64,000 bases of DNA from Caulobacter segnis (GCF_029543125.1 NZ_JARQWW010000001.1:744001-808000); one strand, 5' to 3'; shown: positions 53,220-62,838, counted from the first letter of the stretch. The notes: generated from the sequence alone by a model not told the origin. Numbers and translations: made by a program.

Positions 53220-54347
53220 TCATCCGCCGCTTCGGCGATGGGAGAACACGTGCGGCTGCGCATCGACAGCCTTGATGATCGCCTCGGCGATGATCCGGTC
53301 GTCCTCCAAGGAGGGGTGCCAGGCGCAGCCGCTCATGGCCAGCTTGTTGACCGCCACATAGGACAGCCTCGTCTCCCCGTCCTCCTGGAGCTTACGAACC
53401 ACTTTCTCGACTTGGGCCTGGACCTCGCCCTCGGCCACGTCCGCCGCCCACAGAACGAAGCGGGCCTGCGGATTGAGCCGCCGAAGATCGCGCATGAAGG
53501 CCACATAGGTCTTCACGAAGTCCGCCTGGAGAGCCGCACGGTCGGCCCAGGGCTCCCCCGGGGCCAGGGCGGTGGAGAAGTCGTTGGTCCCCAGGGCGAT
53601 GACGATGAGATCGGGCCGCCATCCCTGCCCGTCGTATGCGTCCGTCGTCTCGAGCAGGGCGTGAGGATAGGCCTGAGGCAGGGTTCGCCCCGGGCGCCCG
53701 GCATAGTTGCGCACCACGCCGCGGCCGCTGATGGCGTTGACCTGATAGTCGGCCTTGAAGTGGCGGGCCACCATCGGCCCGTAGGCCTGTGAAGTGTCCG
53801 TCGTCGCCCAGACCTCGTCCTTGGTGCAATCGCGCGTGGCCGAGGTGTTGCCGAAGCCCACCGTATGGCTGTCGCCGATGAACTCGATCTGGCGTCCGGG
53901 CCGCGGCGCGGCCGCGGCGCGGCCTTCGCCGTCCAGGAAGAAGCCGCCGAACTGGTTGGGGGCCGCCTGGCTTTCAGTGACGATCTCGACCCGAACCACG
54001 TGCGGCCCTTCCCCGAGGCCATCGACGCGGTAGCGTCCCGAAGGTTTGGTCAGGTGCGCCGCAGGCTCGCCGTCGACCGTGACCCGAACGATCCGGTCGC
54101 CCGGACCGATGTCGAAGAAGATGCGCGGTCCTTCGAACGCCGCCTCGAAATAGACCCCCGGCCATTGATGCGACCAGCCTTGAGCCGTGCGAACCGCACG
54201 CCCGATCACCACAGTTTCGGCCGCCGTCAGCCCTTCGCCCGCCAAGGGGGCCGGCAACACCTTCGGCTGCGCCCAGGCGCCTGAGGCCAAGATGCATGAG
54301 GCCAACAAGCCTGAGGCGGCGGCGCGCCCGATCTCGCGGCCAAGCAT
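53220..54347 (-). CDS. SGNH-family acetyl esterase (CE2-like)
   Basis: 375 residues with a signal peptide ending near AWAQ. A beta-sandwich N-terminal part (FDIGPGDRIVRVTVDGEPAA) is followed by an SGNH hydrolase: block I EFIGDSHTVGFGNTSAT with the nucleophile Ser, block III IALGTNDFSTAL, block V CAWHPSLEDDRI with the catalytic His. The two-domain layout and the C-rich CTKDEVW motif point to carbohydrate esterase family 2, which removes acetyl groups from sugars. Last gene of the glycan operon; five bases after the GH105 gene. Confidence 0.87.
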   Translation of the reverse strand: MLGREIGRAAASGLLASCILASGAWAQPKVLPAPLAGEGLTAAETVVIGRAVRTAQGWSHQWPGVYFEAAFEGPRIFFDIGPGDRIVRVTVDGEPAAHLTKPSGRYRVDGLGEGPHVVRVEIVTESQAAPNQFGGFFLDGEGRAAAAPRPGRQIEFIGDSHTVGFGNTSATRDCTKDEVWATTDTSQAYGPMVARHFKADYQVNAISGRGVVRNYAGRPGRTLPQAYPHALLETTDAYDGQGWRPDLIVIALGTNDFSTALAPGEPWADRAALQADFVKTYVAFMRDLRRLNPQARFVLWAADVAEGEVQAQVEKVVRKLQEDGETRLSYVAVNKLAMSGCAWHPSLEDDRIIAEAIIKAVDAQPHVFSHRRSGG

Positions 54348-54352
54348 CGCGA

Positions 54353-56662
54353 TCAGCTCCTGATCCGCCAGGTCACGGGCGTCGACAGCTCGGCCGCTGT
54401 CGTCTTCACCCAGGCCTCGAAGGCCTGCGGCGTGCTCACCCCGCTGAGATCCTTGGACCAAAGGGCTGCAAAGCCGTAGCGCAGCGCCGGACGGGCCTTG
54501 AACACCACCTTCAGCGAGCCGCCGTCGTCCAAGGCCGGACCGGCCACGTCCTCGGCACGGTAGAACAGCACCAGGCCCAGATCGTCGTCATTGAGGCTCT
54601 GACGGCCCCAGGAGGCCACATACCCCCAGCCGCCCGGCGCGGGCGCCTGCTGCAGCACCGTCACGCCCGGATGCTTGACCACCCCCGTGGCCAGGGTCGG
54701 CGCGCGGCCGCTCACCGACACGTCGGCGATCGTCACCGGGCTTTGAGCCTGGATCGTATAGCGCGTGTCGACCGTGGCCGAGGACGCCGCGAAGCCTTCG
54801 GCGCGCACCCGCAGGGATGCGGTCACCGGCCCCGGATTGATCACCGTGGTGGTCAGCCTGCGGGCCGCGGCCTGCATGGCCTTGCCGTCCTTCTCCACCC
54901 CGATCGCCCCGATTCCGAGGGTCGGTCCGACCTTGAGGACGTCCATCCCCCAGTCGGCCAGCTTGTGGTAGTCGTCCTTGCCCTGGCCGATCCAGGTGAG
55001 CACCGGCAGGGGCTGACGCTTGCCGAAGACGTCGGTGGCCGCCCGCTCATCGAGATAGATCCGATAGGCGGCCTTGTCGCTCTCCCAGCCTGCGCCCTCG
55101 AAGGCGACCTGGCCGTCGCCGATCTTGTGGCCGGCGGGGGTCTGGTAAGCGCCTCGGGCGCTGTAGCCGCCATCGTGGTCTCGGGCGTAGAGACTAGCCT
55201 GGACGAGATCCGTGAGCGGCGCCGCCTGAGGATAGACCTTAACCTCGACGCTCTGGCGCGCCTTGAGCGGCAGAACAAAGCTCAGGCGCGCGGCCTGCCC
55301 GCCCGCGGCGGGTTCGATCTGGGCCGGATAGAGCACCCCGCCGACCCGCACGGACGCCCCGGCGCCAAAGTCGGCGCCCTTCAGGGCCGAGACGGGAATT
55401 TCCACCAAGGCTGCCGGGCGGTCGAACGAAGAAGGGTTGGTCACGGTGAGCCCCGCCGCCACGGGCGCAGGCGCGGCAAGCTTCAGCTTGGAAAGCTCCG
55501 AGGCGGCCAGAAGGAAGGCCCCGTAGCCGTAGTCGTGGGTGTCGTCATAGGAGACGAAGGCGGGACGGTCGCTGATCGGCTGCACCCAGCCCAGGCGGCC
55601 ATCGGGGTGGATGGAGCGCACAAGCGCCGTCCAGCCCTTGCGGACGACCGGCTCGTAGGCGGCGCGGTCGAGAAGGCCGGCGTTGATTCCCCAGGACATG
55701 CCATAGACATAAAATCCCGTGCCGCTGGATTCCGGCGACGACGAGGCCGCGTCGTTCAGCAATGAACCCGACCAGTAGCCGTCCGGCTTCTGGATCGCTT
55801 TGAGCTTGGCCGCCATCTTCTTGTAGACTTCGATGAAGCGCGGGCGGTCCGGATCGTTCTCGGGCAGAAGCGGGATGATGCGGGCCAGGCCCGCGAACAC
55901 CCAGCCATTGCCGCGGCTCCAGAACAGCTTCCTGCCGGCCGCGTCACGCTCTTCAAAGAACGAGCTGTCGCGGAAATAGAGGTCCTCGCTCTCGTCCCAC
56001 AGATAGTCGGTGGCCGCCCAGAACTCCTTCTTGGCGAAGTCCGCATACTTGGCGTCGCCGGTGACCTTGGCCATCTCCAGCCACGCGGCCGGCGCCATGA
56101 ACAGCGCGTCGCACCAGCACCAACGGTCGACGCAAAGCGGCTTCTTGCGGTCGAATTCCAGGCTGATGGTGGAAGGTTGGGCGAGGATCTTGTCGAAGTT
56201 TTCGCGCATGTGGGCGATGGCGACATCACCGGCGCCGTTGCGGCGCGCCCAGAAGTAGGTCTGGCCGATCATATGGTCGTCGGCGTGATAGAGCCGTTCG
56301 CCCAGCTTCCAGTCATTGCCGACGCCGCGCTGGAGGATCATCTGACGATAGCGCGGCTCGCCGCTCAGCTCGGCGAACTCCGTCAGACCGATGAGGAAGG
56401 CGCCCTGCTCCCATCCCTTCCAGTCCAGCGGCCAACGGTTGCCTGTGCGAACCTTGGGATAGGCGCTGCCGCCGGCCAGCTGCGCGATGTGGTAGTCGGC
56501 CACTCGTTCGCCCAGCGCCGTGATCGCCGCCTGATCCCAGGGCGTCTCGCCCAGGGCGGTCAGGTGAGCGGCCGCCGGTGCGGGGGTGGGCGCCTCAGCC
56601 GCCGCGCCGGCGGCGATGAAGACCGCCGCTGCGGCGATGGAGAGCAAGAGCCGTTGTTTCAT
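54353..56662 (-). CDS. GH105-type unsaturated glycuronyl hydrolase fused to DUF4861
   Basis: 769 residues. After a signal peptide, residues 40-390 form an (alpha/alpha)6 barrel of the GH105/GH88 type: WKGWEQGAFLIGLTEFAELS, WCWCDALFMAPAAWLEM with the catalytic Asp, LFWSRGNGWVFAGLARI, then GFYVYGMSWGINAGLL. Residues 415-769 match DUF4861 (SFVLPLKARQSVEVKVYPQA, DDLGLVLFYRAEDV). GH105/GH88 enzymes remove the 4,5-unsaturated uronic acid left by polysaccharide lyases; the DUF4861 partner often rides with such enzymes. The fusion implies a substrate made by a lyase not present in the window. Confidence 0.85.
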   Translation of the reverse strand: MKQRLLLSIAAAAVFIAAGAAAEAPTPAPAAAHLTALGETPWDQAAITALGERVADYHIAQLAGGSAYPKVRTGNRWPLDWKGWEQGAFLIGLTEFAELSGEPRYRQMILQRGVGNDWKLGERLYHADDHMIGQTYFWARRNGAGDVAIAHMRENFDKILAQPSTISLEFDRKKPLCVDRWCWCDALFMAPAAWLEMAKVTGDAKYADFAKKEFWAATDYLWDESEDLYFRDSSFFEERDAAGRKLFWSRGNGWVFAGLARIIPLLPENDPDRPRFIEVYKKMAAKLKAIQKPDGYWSGSLLNDAASSSPESSGTGFYVYGMSWGINAGLLDRAAYEPVVRKGWTALVRSIHPDGRLGWVQPISDRPAFVSYDDTHDYGYGAFLLAASELSKLKLAAPAPVAAGLTVTNPSSFDRPAALVEIPVSALKGADFGAGASVRVGGVLYPAQIEPAAGGQAARLSFVLPLKARQSVEVKVYPQAAPLTDLVQASLYARDHDGGYSARGAYQTPAGHKIGDGQVAFEGAGWESDKAAYRIYLDERAATDVFGKRQPLPVLTWIGQGKDDYHKLADWGMDVLKVGPTLGIGAIGVEKDGKAMQAAARRLTTTVINPGPVTASLRVRAEGFAASSATVDTRYTIQAQSPVTIADVSVSGRAPTLATGVVKHPGVTVLQQAPAPGGWGYVASWGRQSLNDDDLGLVLFYRAEDVAGPALDDGGSLKVVFKARPALRYGFAALWSKDLSGVSTPQAFEAWVKTTAAELSTPVTWRIRS

Positions 56663-56718
56663 CGTTTCCTCGAGGCATGCGCGCCCGCGGACGGGCGATT
56701 ATGGATTGGACCCGGGCG

Positions 56719-58980
56719 CTAGGGCCGGGGCCGGAAGGGGTTCGGCGGCGCGCTGAAGCGACGGGCCCACACACCGGGCTCCTGGGCCATGGTCAGCTCC
56801 AGGACTCCTCCGGCCGCCAGTTCCTGGTGGGTGATCCAGGCCCGGTCGATCGGCTTTCCGTTGAGCCTGGCGCCGACCACATGGATCGCCTCGCCCGCCC
56901 CCTTGGCCGACACCGTGAAGGTCCTGCCGTTCTCCAGCGAGATGACCGCGCGCTCGAAGATCGGCGAGCCTATGTAGTAGAAGGGCTGGCCGGCGTTGGG
57001 GAACAGGCCGATGGCGCTCCACACGTACCAGGAGGACATGGCGCCGGCGTCGTCGTTGCCGGGCAGGCCGCCGTGGGTGGGGCTGTATTCTTCCTTGAGA
57101 ATATGGCGCACACGCTCGGCGGCGCGGTCGGGCCTTCCGGCATGGATGTAGAGATAGGGGGCCAGGAAGTCCGGCTCGTTGCCCTGCTCGTAGCCGCCGC
57201 TGTCGAACAGGCGGTCGAGCCAGGAGACGAAACCCGCCTCGCCTCCAAGCTTGCCGATCAGGCCTTCCACGTCATGCGGCACATAGGTCGAATACTGGGC
57301 GCTGGAGCCTTCATAGAACGGCGCATCCCACCAGGCGGACGTATTGTCCGGATAGAGATGGTCGCAGCTGAAGTTGGCCATCCAGGCGCCATCGGCGTAG
57401 CGCGGCCGGATGCATTTGAGTTCTTCGTCCCAAAGGTTTGTCCAGTTTTGCGAGCGCTTCAGATAACGCGCGGCGTCGGCCTTCTGGCCGAGCGCCTGGG
57501 CCACTTGGGCGATGGCGAAGTCGTCATAGGCGTATTCCAGGGTCCGCGAGGCTGACCGGGTCTGCGTCTGCGACATGTAGCCGAGGCTAAGGTAGTCCTT
57601 GAGGGCCCGGCCCTGAGCGATCTGATCATCGCTTTCGACCTCGCCGTTCTTGCGGATCGCCTGGAAGGCGAGCTTCGCATCGAAGCCGCCCAGTTGCTTG
57701 ACCACCGCATCGGCGATCAGCACGTCGCTGTTGCTGCCGCCCTGGGTCATGCCGTTTGCGCCGGCGATGCGGGCGTCCGGCAGCCAGCCCGTGCGCCGAT
57801 AGGTCTCCAGCAGCGAATTGATCATGTCGCGCTGACGCTTGGGCTGGATGACCGTCAGCAGCGGATGCAGGGTCCGAAACGTGTCCCAGAGCGTGTAGTA
57901 GTCCTCGTAGTGAGGACCAGGGCCGCTCCAGCCGGCGTTCTCGCCGGTGACGTCGTGAGGCATGACGTGGCTGCGGTAGAGCCCCGAATAGAAGCTTCGA
58001 CGCTCATCGGTGGAGCCGCCCTCCACCTTGATCTTGCCGAGCGCCTCGCCCCAGGCTTCTGCGGCCCGCCCCTGGATCGCGGCCAGCTCGAAGTTCGGGA
58101 TCTCGCTCTCCAGGTTCGCCCTGGCTTGCTCCACGCTGGTGAAGGAGACGGCGATCCTCATGCGCACCCGGGGGTTTTCGCGCGCGTCGAAGACGGCGTA
58201 GGCGCCCAGGCGGTTGGAATGGTCCTTGGTCTGGTCACCGCCACTGATCGCAGCGCCGCCGGTCTGGAGCGCCAGCGAACCGCGCGTGGCCGACCACGTC
58301 CCGTAGGCTGTGGGCGAGCGGTCGAGCACCGCATGGAAGTAGAGGGTCAGCGGCGCCTCGTTCCAACCGCCGGTGAAGCTGGCCCTGCCGGCGAAGGTGC
58401 GCTCGTCGATGAACCAGGTCTCGGCGGACGTGGCGCGAGGCCCCGAACCCATCAGCTGCACGGCCGAAGTGGCGTCGAGGATCAGGTTGGCGTCGGCCCG
58501 CCTCGGAAAGGTGATTTGGGCGATGCCGGCCATCCGGCTGGCCGCAAGTTCGACAGTGATGGACTGGCCGGCGCCGGCGGCAAGATCGGTGCGATAGAAG
58601 CCCGGCGAGCCGGCCTCGTTATGACGCGCGAACACCAGGTTGCGCGGATCCACCGGTCCCACCGACGGGGTGATGCGGAAGTTGCCGTACTTGCTGTTGC
58701 CGCCCGTGCCGCTCACATGGGTGAGGGAAAAGCCGACGGCGGGAGACTTGGAGTCGTAGCCGTTGGTGGAGCCGCTGACAGTGTCCGGTCCGAAGCTGAC
58801 GAAGCCAAACGGCGTCTGCGCTCCGGGCGTGGTGTTGCCGTTGTTGTCCGACCCGACGAAGACATTGACCTCGTCGAGCACCGAGCCGCCGTTCAAGACG
58901 GCTTCGGCGGCGAAGGCCGTGGCCGCGCCGCCGCTGAACATCCAAGACAGGGCCAGCACCGCCCCGAACCGACTACGCAT
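56719..58980 (-). CDS. GH92 alpha-mannosidase
   Basis: 753 residues with a signal peptide ending AAFAAEA-like near residue 23. GH92 marks: EVNVFVGSDNNGNTTPGAQT at the N-terminus with the FGFVSFGPDT turn, a central YSGLYRSHVMPHDVTGENAG, and the active-site block GLPGNDDAGAMSSWYVWSAI (Cys of the canonical motif replaced by Ala). The family are calcium-dependent exo-alpha-mannosidases. GGAGG lies directly before the ATG at 58980; the longer frame to 59106 is unsupported. Second gene of the glycan operon. Confidence 0.9.
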   Translation of the reverse strand: MRSRFGAVLALSWMFSGGAATAFAAEAVLNGGSVLDEVNVFVGSDNNGNTTPGAQTPFGFVSFGPDTVSGSTNGYDSKSPAVGFSLTHVSGTGGNSKYGNFRITPSVGPVDPRNLVFARHNEAGSPGFYRTDLAAGAGQSITVELAASRMAGIAQITFPRRADANLILDATSAVQLMGSGPRATSAETWFIDERTFAGRASFTGGWNEAPLTLYFHAVLDRSPTAYGTWSATRGSLALQTGGAAISGGDQTKDHSNRLGAYAVFDARENPRVRMRIAVSFTSVEQARANLESEIPNFELAAIQGRAAEAWGEALGKIKVEGGSTDERRSFYSGLYRSHVMPHDVTGENAGWSGPGPHYEDYYTLWDTFRTLHPLLTVIQPKRQRDMINSLLETYRRTGWLPDARIAGANGMTQGGSNSDVLIADAVVKQLGGFDAKLAFQAIRKNGEVESDDQIAQGRALKDYLSLGYMSQTQTRSASRTLEYAYDDFAIAQVAQALGQKADAARYLKRSQNWTNLWDEELKCIRPRYADGAWMANFSCDHLYPDNTSAWWDAPFYEGSSAQYSTYVPHDVEGLIGKLGGEAGFVSWLDRLFDSGGYEQGNEPDFLAPYLYIHAGRPDRAAERVRHILKEEYSPTHGGLPGNDDAGAMSSWYVWSAIGLFPNAGQPFYYIGSPIFERAVISLENGRTFTVSAKGAGEAIHVVGARLNGKPIDRAWITHQELAAGGVLELTMAQEPGVWARRFSAPPNPFRPRP

Positions 58981-59053
58981 CTTTCCTCCGCCATCCGACA
59001 AAAAAGAGCGGCGATCGGAGGAGAAGGGATTCCGATCGCCGCAGTCTAGGAGC

Positions 59054-61930
59054 TTAGTACCGGTAGGACACGCCCAGCGTGAACGTCCGGCCCTGGTGCG
59101 CGTCATAGAGCGGGTCCATGCGGCGCGAATCCACCAGGTGGATGGTGTGCTCGTCGGTGAGGTTCTGACCCTCGAAGGTCAGCTTGAACTGCTCGGTGAG
59201 CTTGTAGGTGGCCGAGAAGTCCACGTAGGTCGTCGACTTGGTGGTGTCGATGTCGCTGCCCGTGCCGATGGACGGCACCGAGCGGACGAACTTGGAGCGG
59301 TAGTTGGCAGACACCCGGGCGCTGAAGACGTCATCCTCGTAGTAGAGGGTGGCGTTGGCCTGGTTCTTCGACATGCCCACCAGCGGCTGGATCGTCGTGC
59401 TGCCCGTGGTGGCGTTGAGGATGTATTCGATGTCGGCGTCCACATAGGTGTAGTTGAACAGGACGCCGGTGTTGGACAGCAGGCCCGGCAGGAAGCGCAG
59501 AGGCTGCTGATAGTTGACCTCGACACCCTTGACCGGACCGCCTTTGGTGTTGGTCAGGTTGGTGACGGTGAAGAGGTCGGCAGGGGTGGCCTGGGTGCCG
59601 GCCAGGAGCTCGCCGGGCAGCCCCGTCTCGGTGAACGGGATCAAGCGCTGCTGAGCCTGGATGTAAGTCTTGATGTCCTTGTAGAAGTAGCCGACTGACA
59701 GCAGGGCGCCGCGGGCGAAGTACCACTCGGCCGACACGTCGATAGTGTTGGCCCGGATCGGTTCCAGGAGCGCGTTGCCCACCGATACGGTGCGGATCGT
59801 CGGGTTGAAGCCGCCCGAGGGCGACAGCTGGCCGAGGTCTGGACGCGCGATGGTCTTGGCCGCCGAGAAGCGCAGCAGCAGGTCGTCGCGCAGCTCCGCG
59901 GTCAGGTTCAGGGCCGGCAGCCAATCGTCATAGTCGCGCTCCACCGTCACCGGCTGGAAGGTGCGGCCGTTGACCGGCACGCCCAGGGTCACATAGCCGA
60001 ACGAGGTCTGGTCGGTCCTGGCGTAGCGCACGCCGACGTCGCCGCGCACCGGGACGGCAAGGCTGTCGATCTCGAACTCGGCCTGGATGAAGGCGGTCTT
60101 GACGGTCTCATCGATGGAATAGTTGCCGCCCAGCGAGGTGCCGGTCTCCGCCCCGGTGAACAGGAAGTTGCCGGTGTTGCTGGAAAGGCCGAAGGCCTGC
60201 TCGAATTTTGCGTGATCGGGCTTGACCCAGCTCGACGGCAACCCGCCCTTCAGACCCTTGCCGAAGTCCGTGACCTGCGTGGTCAGGGAGGCCAGGGTCG
60301 TGCCGGCCGGCAGGGTCGGCACGAAGGCCGAAATCGGACCTGCGCGGCCCAGCTCCACGCTGGTGAACTCCGCTTCACGGTACTCGGCGCCCGCCCGCAC
60401 CTTCAGACCGTCAAAGACGGTGAAGACGCCGTCGAACTTGAAGAGGTTGTTGTCGAAGTCGGTGAACACCTTGCGGCCGCCGAAGGTGCCGTTGACCGTG
60501 CCGTCGGCGGTCGCCGGGCCGAAGGTGAAGTTGGCCGGATTGGTGATGTCGAAGCCGTAGCCGATCGTCGGCAGCGTCGGATGACCCCGAAGATCGAAGG
60601 TGTAGTTGTTGACGTTGTTGGCGTCGATGCGCAGGTCAAAGCGCAGCGGTTCGTCAAAATCGGTGCGCGAGACGCCCACGAGGCCCGACACCTCGAAACG
60701 GTCGTTGAACCGGTGGCGGCCGTTCAGGGTCACTTGCGTGAACTTGGTGGTGAAGATGTCGTGGGTGGAGATCGAGCCCACATCGACGCCGTTGAAGCGG
60801 CCGAACAGCACCGTGCCGTCAGGAGCGACCTCGGCCTCCACCACCGAAGTGTGCGGTTTGCCGTTGTTGCCGACGCCGCGGCCGAACGAGTGCGCCATTA
60901 GCGCGTCGTCATAGCGCTCCACATCGTACTTGGAGTGCAGAACGTCGAGAACGAACTCGGTGTTCTCGCTGGGACGCCACTGCAGGGCGCCGGTCAGGCC
61001 AAGACGCGAATAGTCCTGGGCGCTGCGGTAGGGACGCGGCAGGCGCGGCATGAAAGCGTTGGCGCTGGACACGGCCGTGTAAGCCGCGGCGTTCGAAGTG
61101 CGCGGCACGCCGGTGGCGCAGTTGGCAGCGTTCGTGCCCTTGACGGGATCGCTCGCCGGGTTCTGCGGCGCAAACCCGATGGGGCTGCAATAGCCGCCGT
61201 CGACGATGCCGTTGAGCACGTTGGCGGGGGAATAGCCCTCCTCCACCGTGCGTCGCTCGGCGTAGGCCGCCGAGAACAGCACGCCCAGGGTGCCGTCGGC
61301 GTTGCTCTTGGCGATCAGGCCGGCGAAGCGCGGATCGAACTTCTCGGTCAGGTCGTTGAACGAGCCTTTGACCGAACCGGCCAGGACGAAGTCGCGGTTG
61401 TAGTCGAGGGGACGCGGCGATCCGAGATCAACCGTGGCGCCGAGCGAGCCTTCCTGAACGTCAGCGGAGTAGGTCTTGCGCACGGTGAGGTTCTGGAAGA
61501 CCTCCGAGGCGAAGACGTTGAAGTCGAAGCCCCGTCCGCGGCCGCTGGCGCCCTGGACGTCGGTGCCGCCGACGACGCTGTTGGCCTCCATTCCGTTGAC
61601 GCGGGTGCGGGTGAAGATGGGTCCCAGACCCCGCACGGTGATGGCGCGCCCTTCGCCGCCGTCGCCACGTTGCAGGGCGACGCCGGGCACGCGCTGCATG
61701 GACTCGGCGAGGTTGGCGTCCGGGAACTTGGCGATGTCCTCGGCGATGATGGTGTCGACTACGCCGGTGGCCTCGCGCTTGACCGCCAGCGCCTTGTCGA
61801 GGCTTGAGCGGAAGCCGGTGACCACCACTTCAGTGACCTCTGCGGCCTCCTGCGCACGGGCCGCGCCGCCAAAAGCCGAAGTCGCCGCCAGGACGGCGAT
61901 CGATGCGCCGCGAAGATATTGGATTTTCAT
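59054..61930 (-). CDS. TonB-dependent receptor, Xanthomonas/Caulobacter glycan type
   Basis: 958 residues. Signal peptide to about 26, then the plug of the TIGR01782 type: FRSSLDKALAVKREATGVVD, DANLAESMQRVPGVALQRGD, RGLGPIFTRTRVNGMEANSV and DFNVFASEVFQNLTVRKTYS. The barrel ends with an aromatic tail (FTLGVSYRY). These receptors take up glycan fragments in sugar-use loci. Start 61930 has AAGGGG upstream. First gene of an operon of receptor, GH92, GH105-DUF4861 and esterase, with only 5-73 bases between genes; its promoter region carries the AT-rich ROK-type site. Confidence 0.92.
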   Translation of the reverse strand: MKIQYLRGASIAVLAATSAFGGAARAQEAAEVTEVVVTGFRSSLDKALAVKREATGVVDTIIAEDIAKFPDANLAESMQRVPGVALQRGDGGEGRAITVRGLGPIFTRTRVNGMEANSVVGGTDVQGASGRGRGFDFNVFASEVFQNLTVRKTYSADVQEGSLGATVDLGSPRPLDYNRDFVLAGSVKGSFNDLTEKFDPRFAGLIAKSNADGTLGVLFSAAYAERRTVEEGYSPANVLNGIVDGGYCSPIGFAPQNPASDPVKGTNAANCATGVPRTSNAAAYTAVSSANAFMPRLPRPYRSAQDYSRLGLTGALQWRPSENTEFVLDVLHSKYDVERYDDALMAHSFGRGVGNNGKPHTSVVEAEVAPDGTVLFGRFNGVDVGSISTHDIFTTKFTQVTLNGRHRFNDRFEVSGLVGVSRTDFDEPLRFDLRIDANNVNNYTFDLRGHPTLPTIGYGFDITNPANFTFGPATADGTVNGTFGGRKVFTDFDNNLFKFDGVFTVFDGLKVRAGAEYREAEFTSVELGRAGPISAFVPTLPAGTTLASLTTQVTDFGKGLKGGLPSSWVKPDHAKFEQAFGLSSNTGNFLFTGAETGTSLGGNYSIDETVKTAFIQAEFEIDSLAVPVRGDVGVRYARTDQTSFGYVTLGVPVNGRTFQPVTVERDYDDWLPALNLTAELRDDLLLRFSAAKTIARPDLGQLSPSGGFNPTIRTVSVGNALLEPIRANTIDVSAEWYFARGALLSVGYFYKDIKTYIQAQQRLIPFTETGLPGELLAGTQATPADLFTVTNLTNTKGGPVKGVEVNYQQPLRFLPGLLSNTGVLFNYTYVDADIEYILNATTGSTTIQPLVGMSKNQANATLYYEDDVFSARVSANYRSKFVRSVPSIGTGSDIDTTKSTTYVDFSATYKLTEQFKLTFEGQNLTDEHTIHLVDSRRMDPLYDAHQGRTFTLGVSYRY

Positions 61931-62388
61931 TCCCAAGCCCCTTGATCCCCAAGGCCGGGACAAGGGTCGGCTCAAGCCTGCGCCGCCTTCGACGCAAGTC
62001 CGCCCCTGCCTTCCGGCTCGCATTTCCTTCCATGTCCGGACTTGGCGTCCGGCTCTTAAGCTCACAGGTCGGATCGTTCGTCCGACTTAATTAAATTAAA
62101 TTGCTTTTTTGGAGACTGTCAACGCTGTCATGCTAGCGGCGCTGGGATTGCAAGGCGTGAGAGATGGGAGGGGTTAGACGGACGCCACTCATTTGGGCGA
62201 AACCGAAGCGCAAGCCAAACTTGGGCGTCGCCTCGGGAGGTAGCAGTAGCTTCAGGCGAGAATGGCCCGCCGGGCGCTCATCCTGCGCCGTAAAGTCCGA
62301 GCAGCGCTTATCCGGCGCCGACCGACGCACCCTCCGCAGGCTAGCGGTCAGCTGCAGGAGGATGCGTCGGCTTCAGCAGCCTTGGGCG
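61931..62388. other. Intergenic region upstream of the glycan operon
   Basis: No gene. It holds the operator region at 62068-62104 and the promoter of the glycan operon. A T-run on the plus strand at 62105-62110 (A-run on the minus strand) has no hairpin before it. Confidence 0.5.
62068..62104 (-). promoter_or_regulatory. Operator region of the glycan operon: AT-rich ROK site plus inverted repeat
   Basis: CTTAATTAAATT at 62086-62097, extended by a further AAATT repeat, matches the site before the ROK kinase. Directly beside it is GTCGGA-N7-TCCGAC (62068-62086). The region lies 137-175 bases before the receptor start, allowing a long leader; binding is inferred. Confidence 0.5.
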
Positions 62389-62838
62389 CTAGTGCTTGAG
62401 CATGTGCTTGATGTCGCGCATCTGGTCGTGGCCCGACTTCACCGAGGTCCAGGCCTTTTCGATGGCCGCACGGGTCTGCACGTCCACATCGGTGTCTTGA
62501 AGGGCCTTTTCATACTTGGCCTTGATATGGTCTTCGCCGGCTTCGACCTCGTCGACGACAGCCTGGTCGCCCTTGGTCACCGCGTCCTTCAGATTGAGGA
62601 ACACGCGATGGGCCGCCGCCAGGATGGTCCCGTCATCCTTGGGCTCGCCGCCCAGGCGGCGCACCTCGCGCTGCAGCTCCACCGCGATGGTCCGGCGTTC
62701 CTGGGCACGCTGTTCGAAGAGGTCCTTGAACCTGGCGCCGTCGGCTTCCTTGGCGGCCGCTTCATAGCCGTCGGCGCTGTCGATGGTGGTTTCGACCAGG
62801 CCGTTGACGAGTTTGATATGGTCTTCGTTGGTGTGCAT
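62389..62838 (-). CDS. PA2169-like four-helix-bundle protein (DUF2383)
   Basis: 149 residues, entirely helical: DHIKLVNGLVETTIDSADGY, YEAAAKEADGARFKDLFEQR, IAVELQREVRRLGGEP, HRVFLNLKDAVTKGDQAVVD, EAGEDHIKAKYEKALQDTDV. This is the PA2169/DUF2383 pattern, a ferritin-like bundle of unknown function common in stress regulons. TTGGAG before the ATG, and an 8-of-9 EcfG-type promoter 37 bases upstream. Confidence 0.87.
   Translation of the reverse strand: MHTNEDHIKLVNGLVETTIDSADGYEAAAKEADGARFKDLFEQRAQERRTIAVELQREVRRLGGEPKDDGTILAAAHRVFLNLKDAVTKGDQAVVDEVEAGEDHIKAKYEKALQDTDVDVQTRAAIEKAWTSVKSGHDQMRDIKHMLKH

Noticed and set aside
62105..62110. T-run as a terminator at the right of the AT-rich site
   Set aside because: No hairpin precedes it on either strand; it is part of the AT-rich control region.
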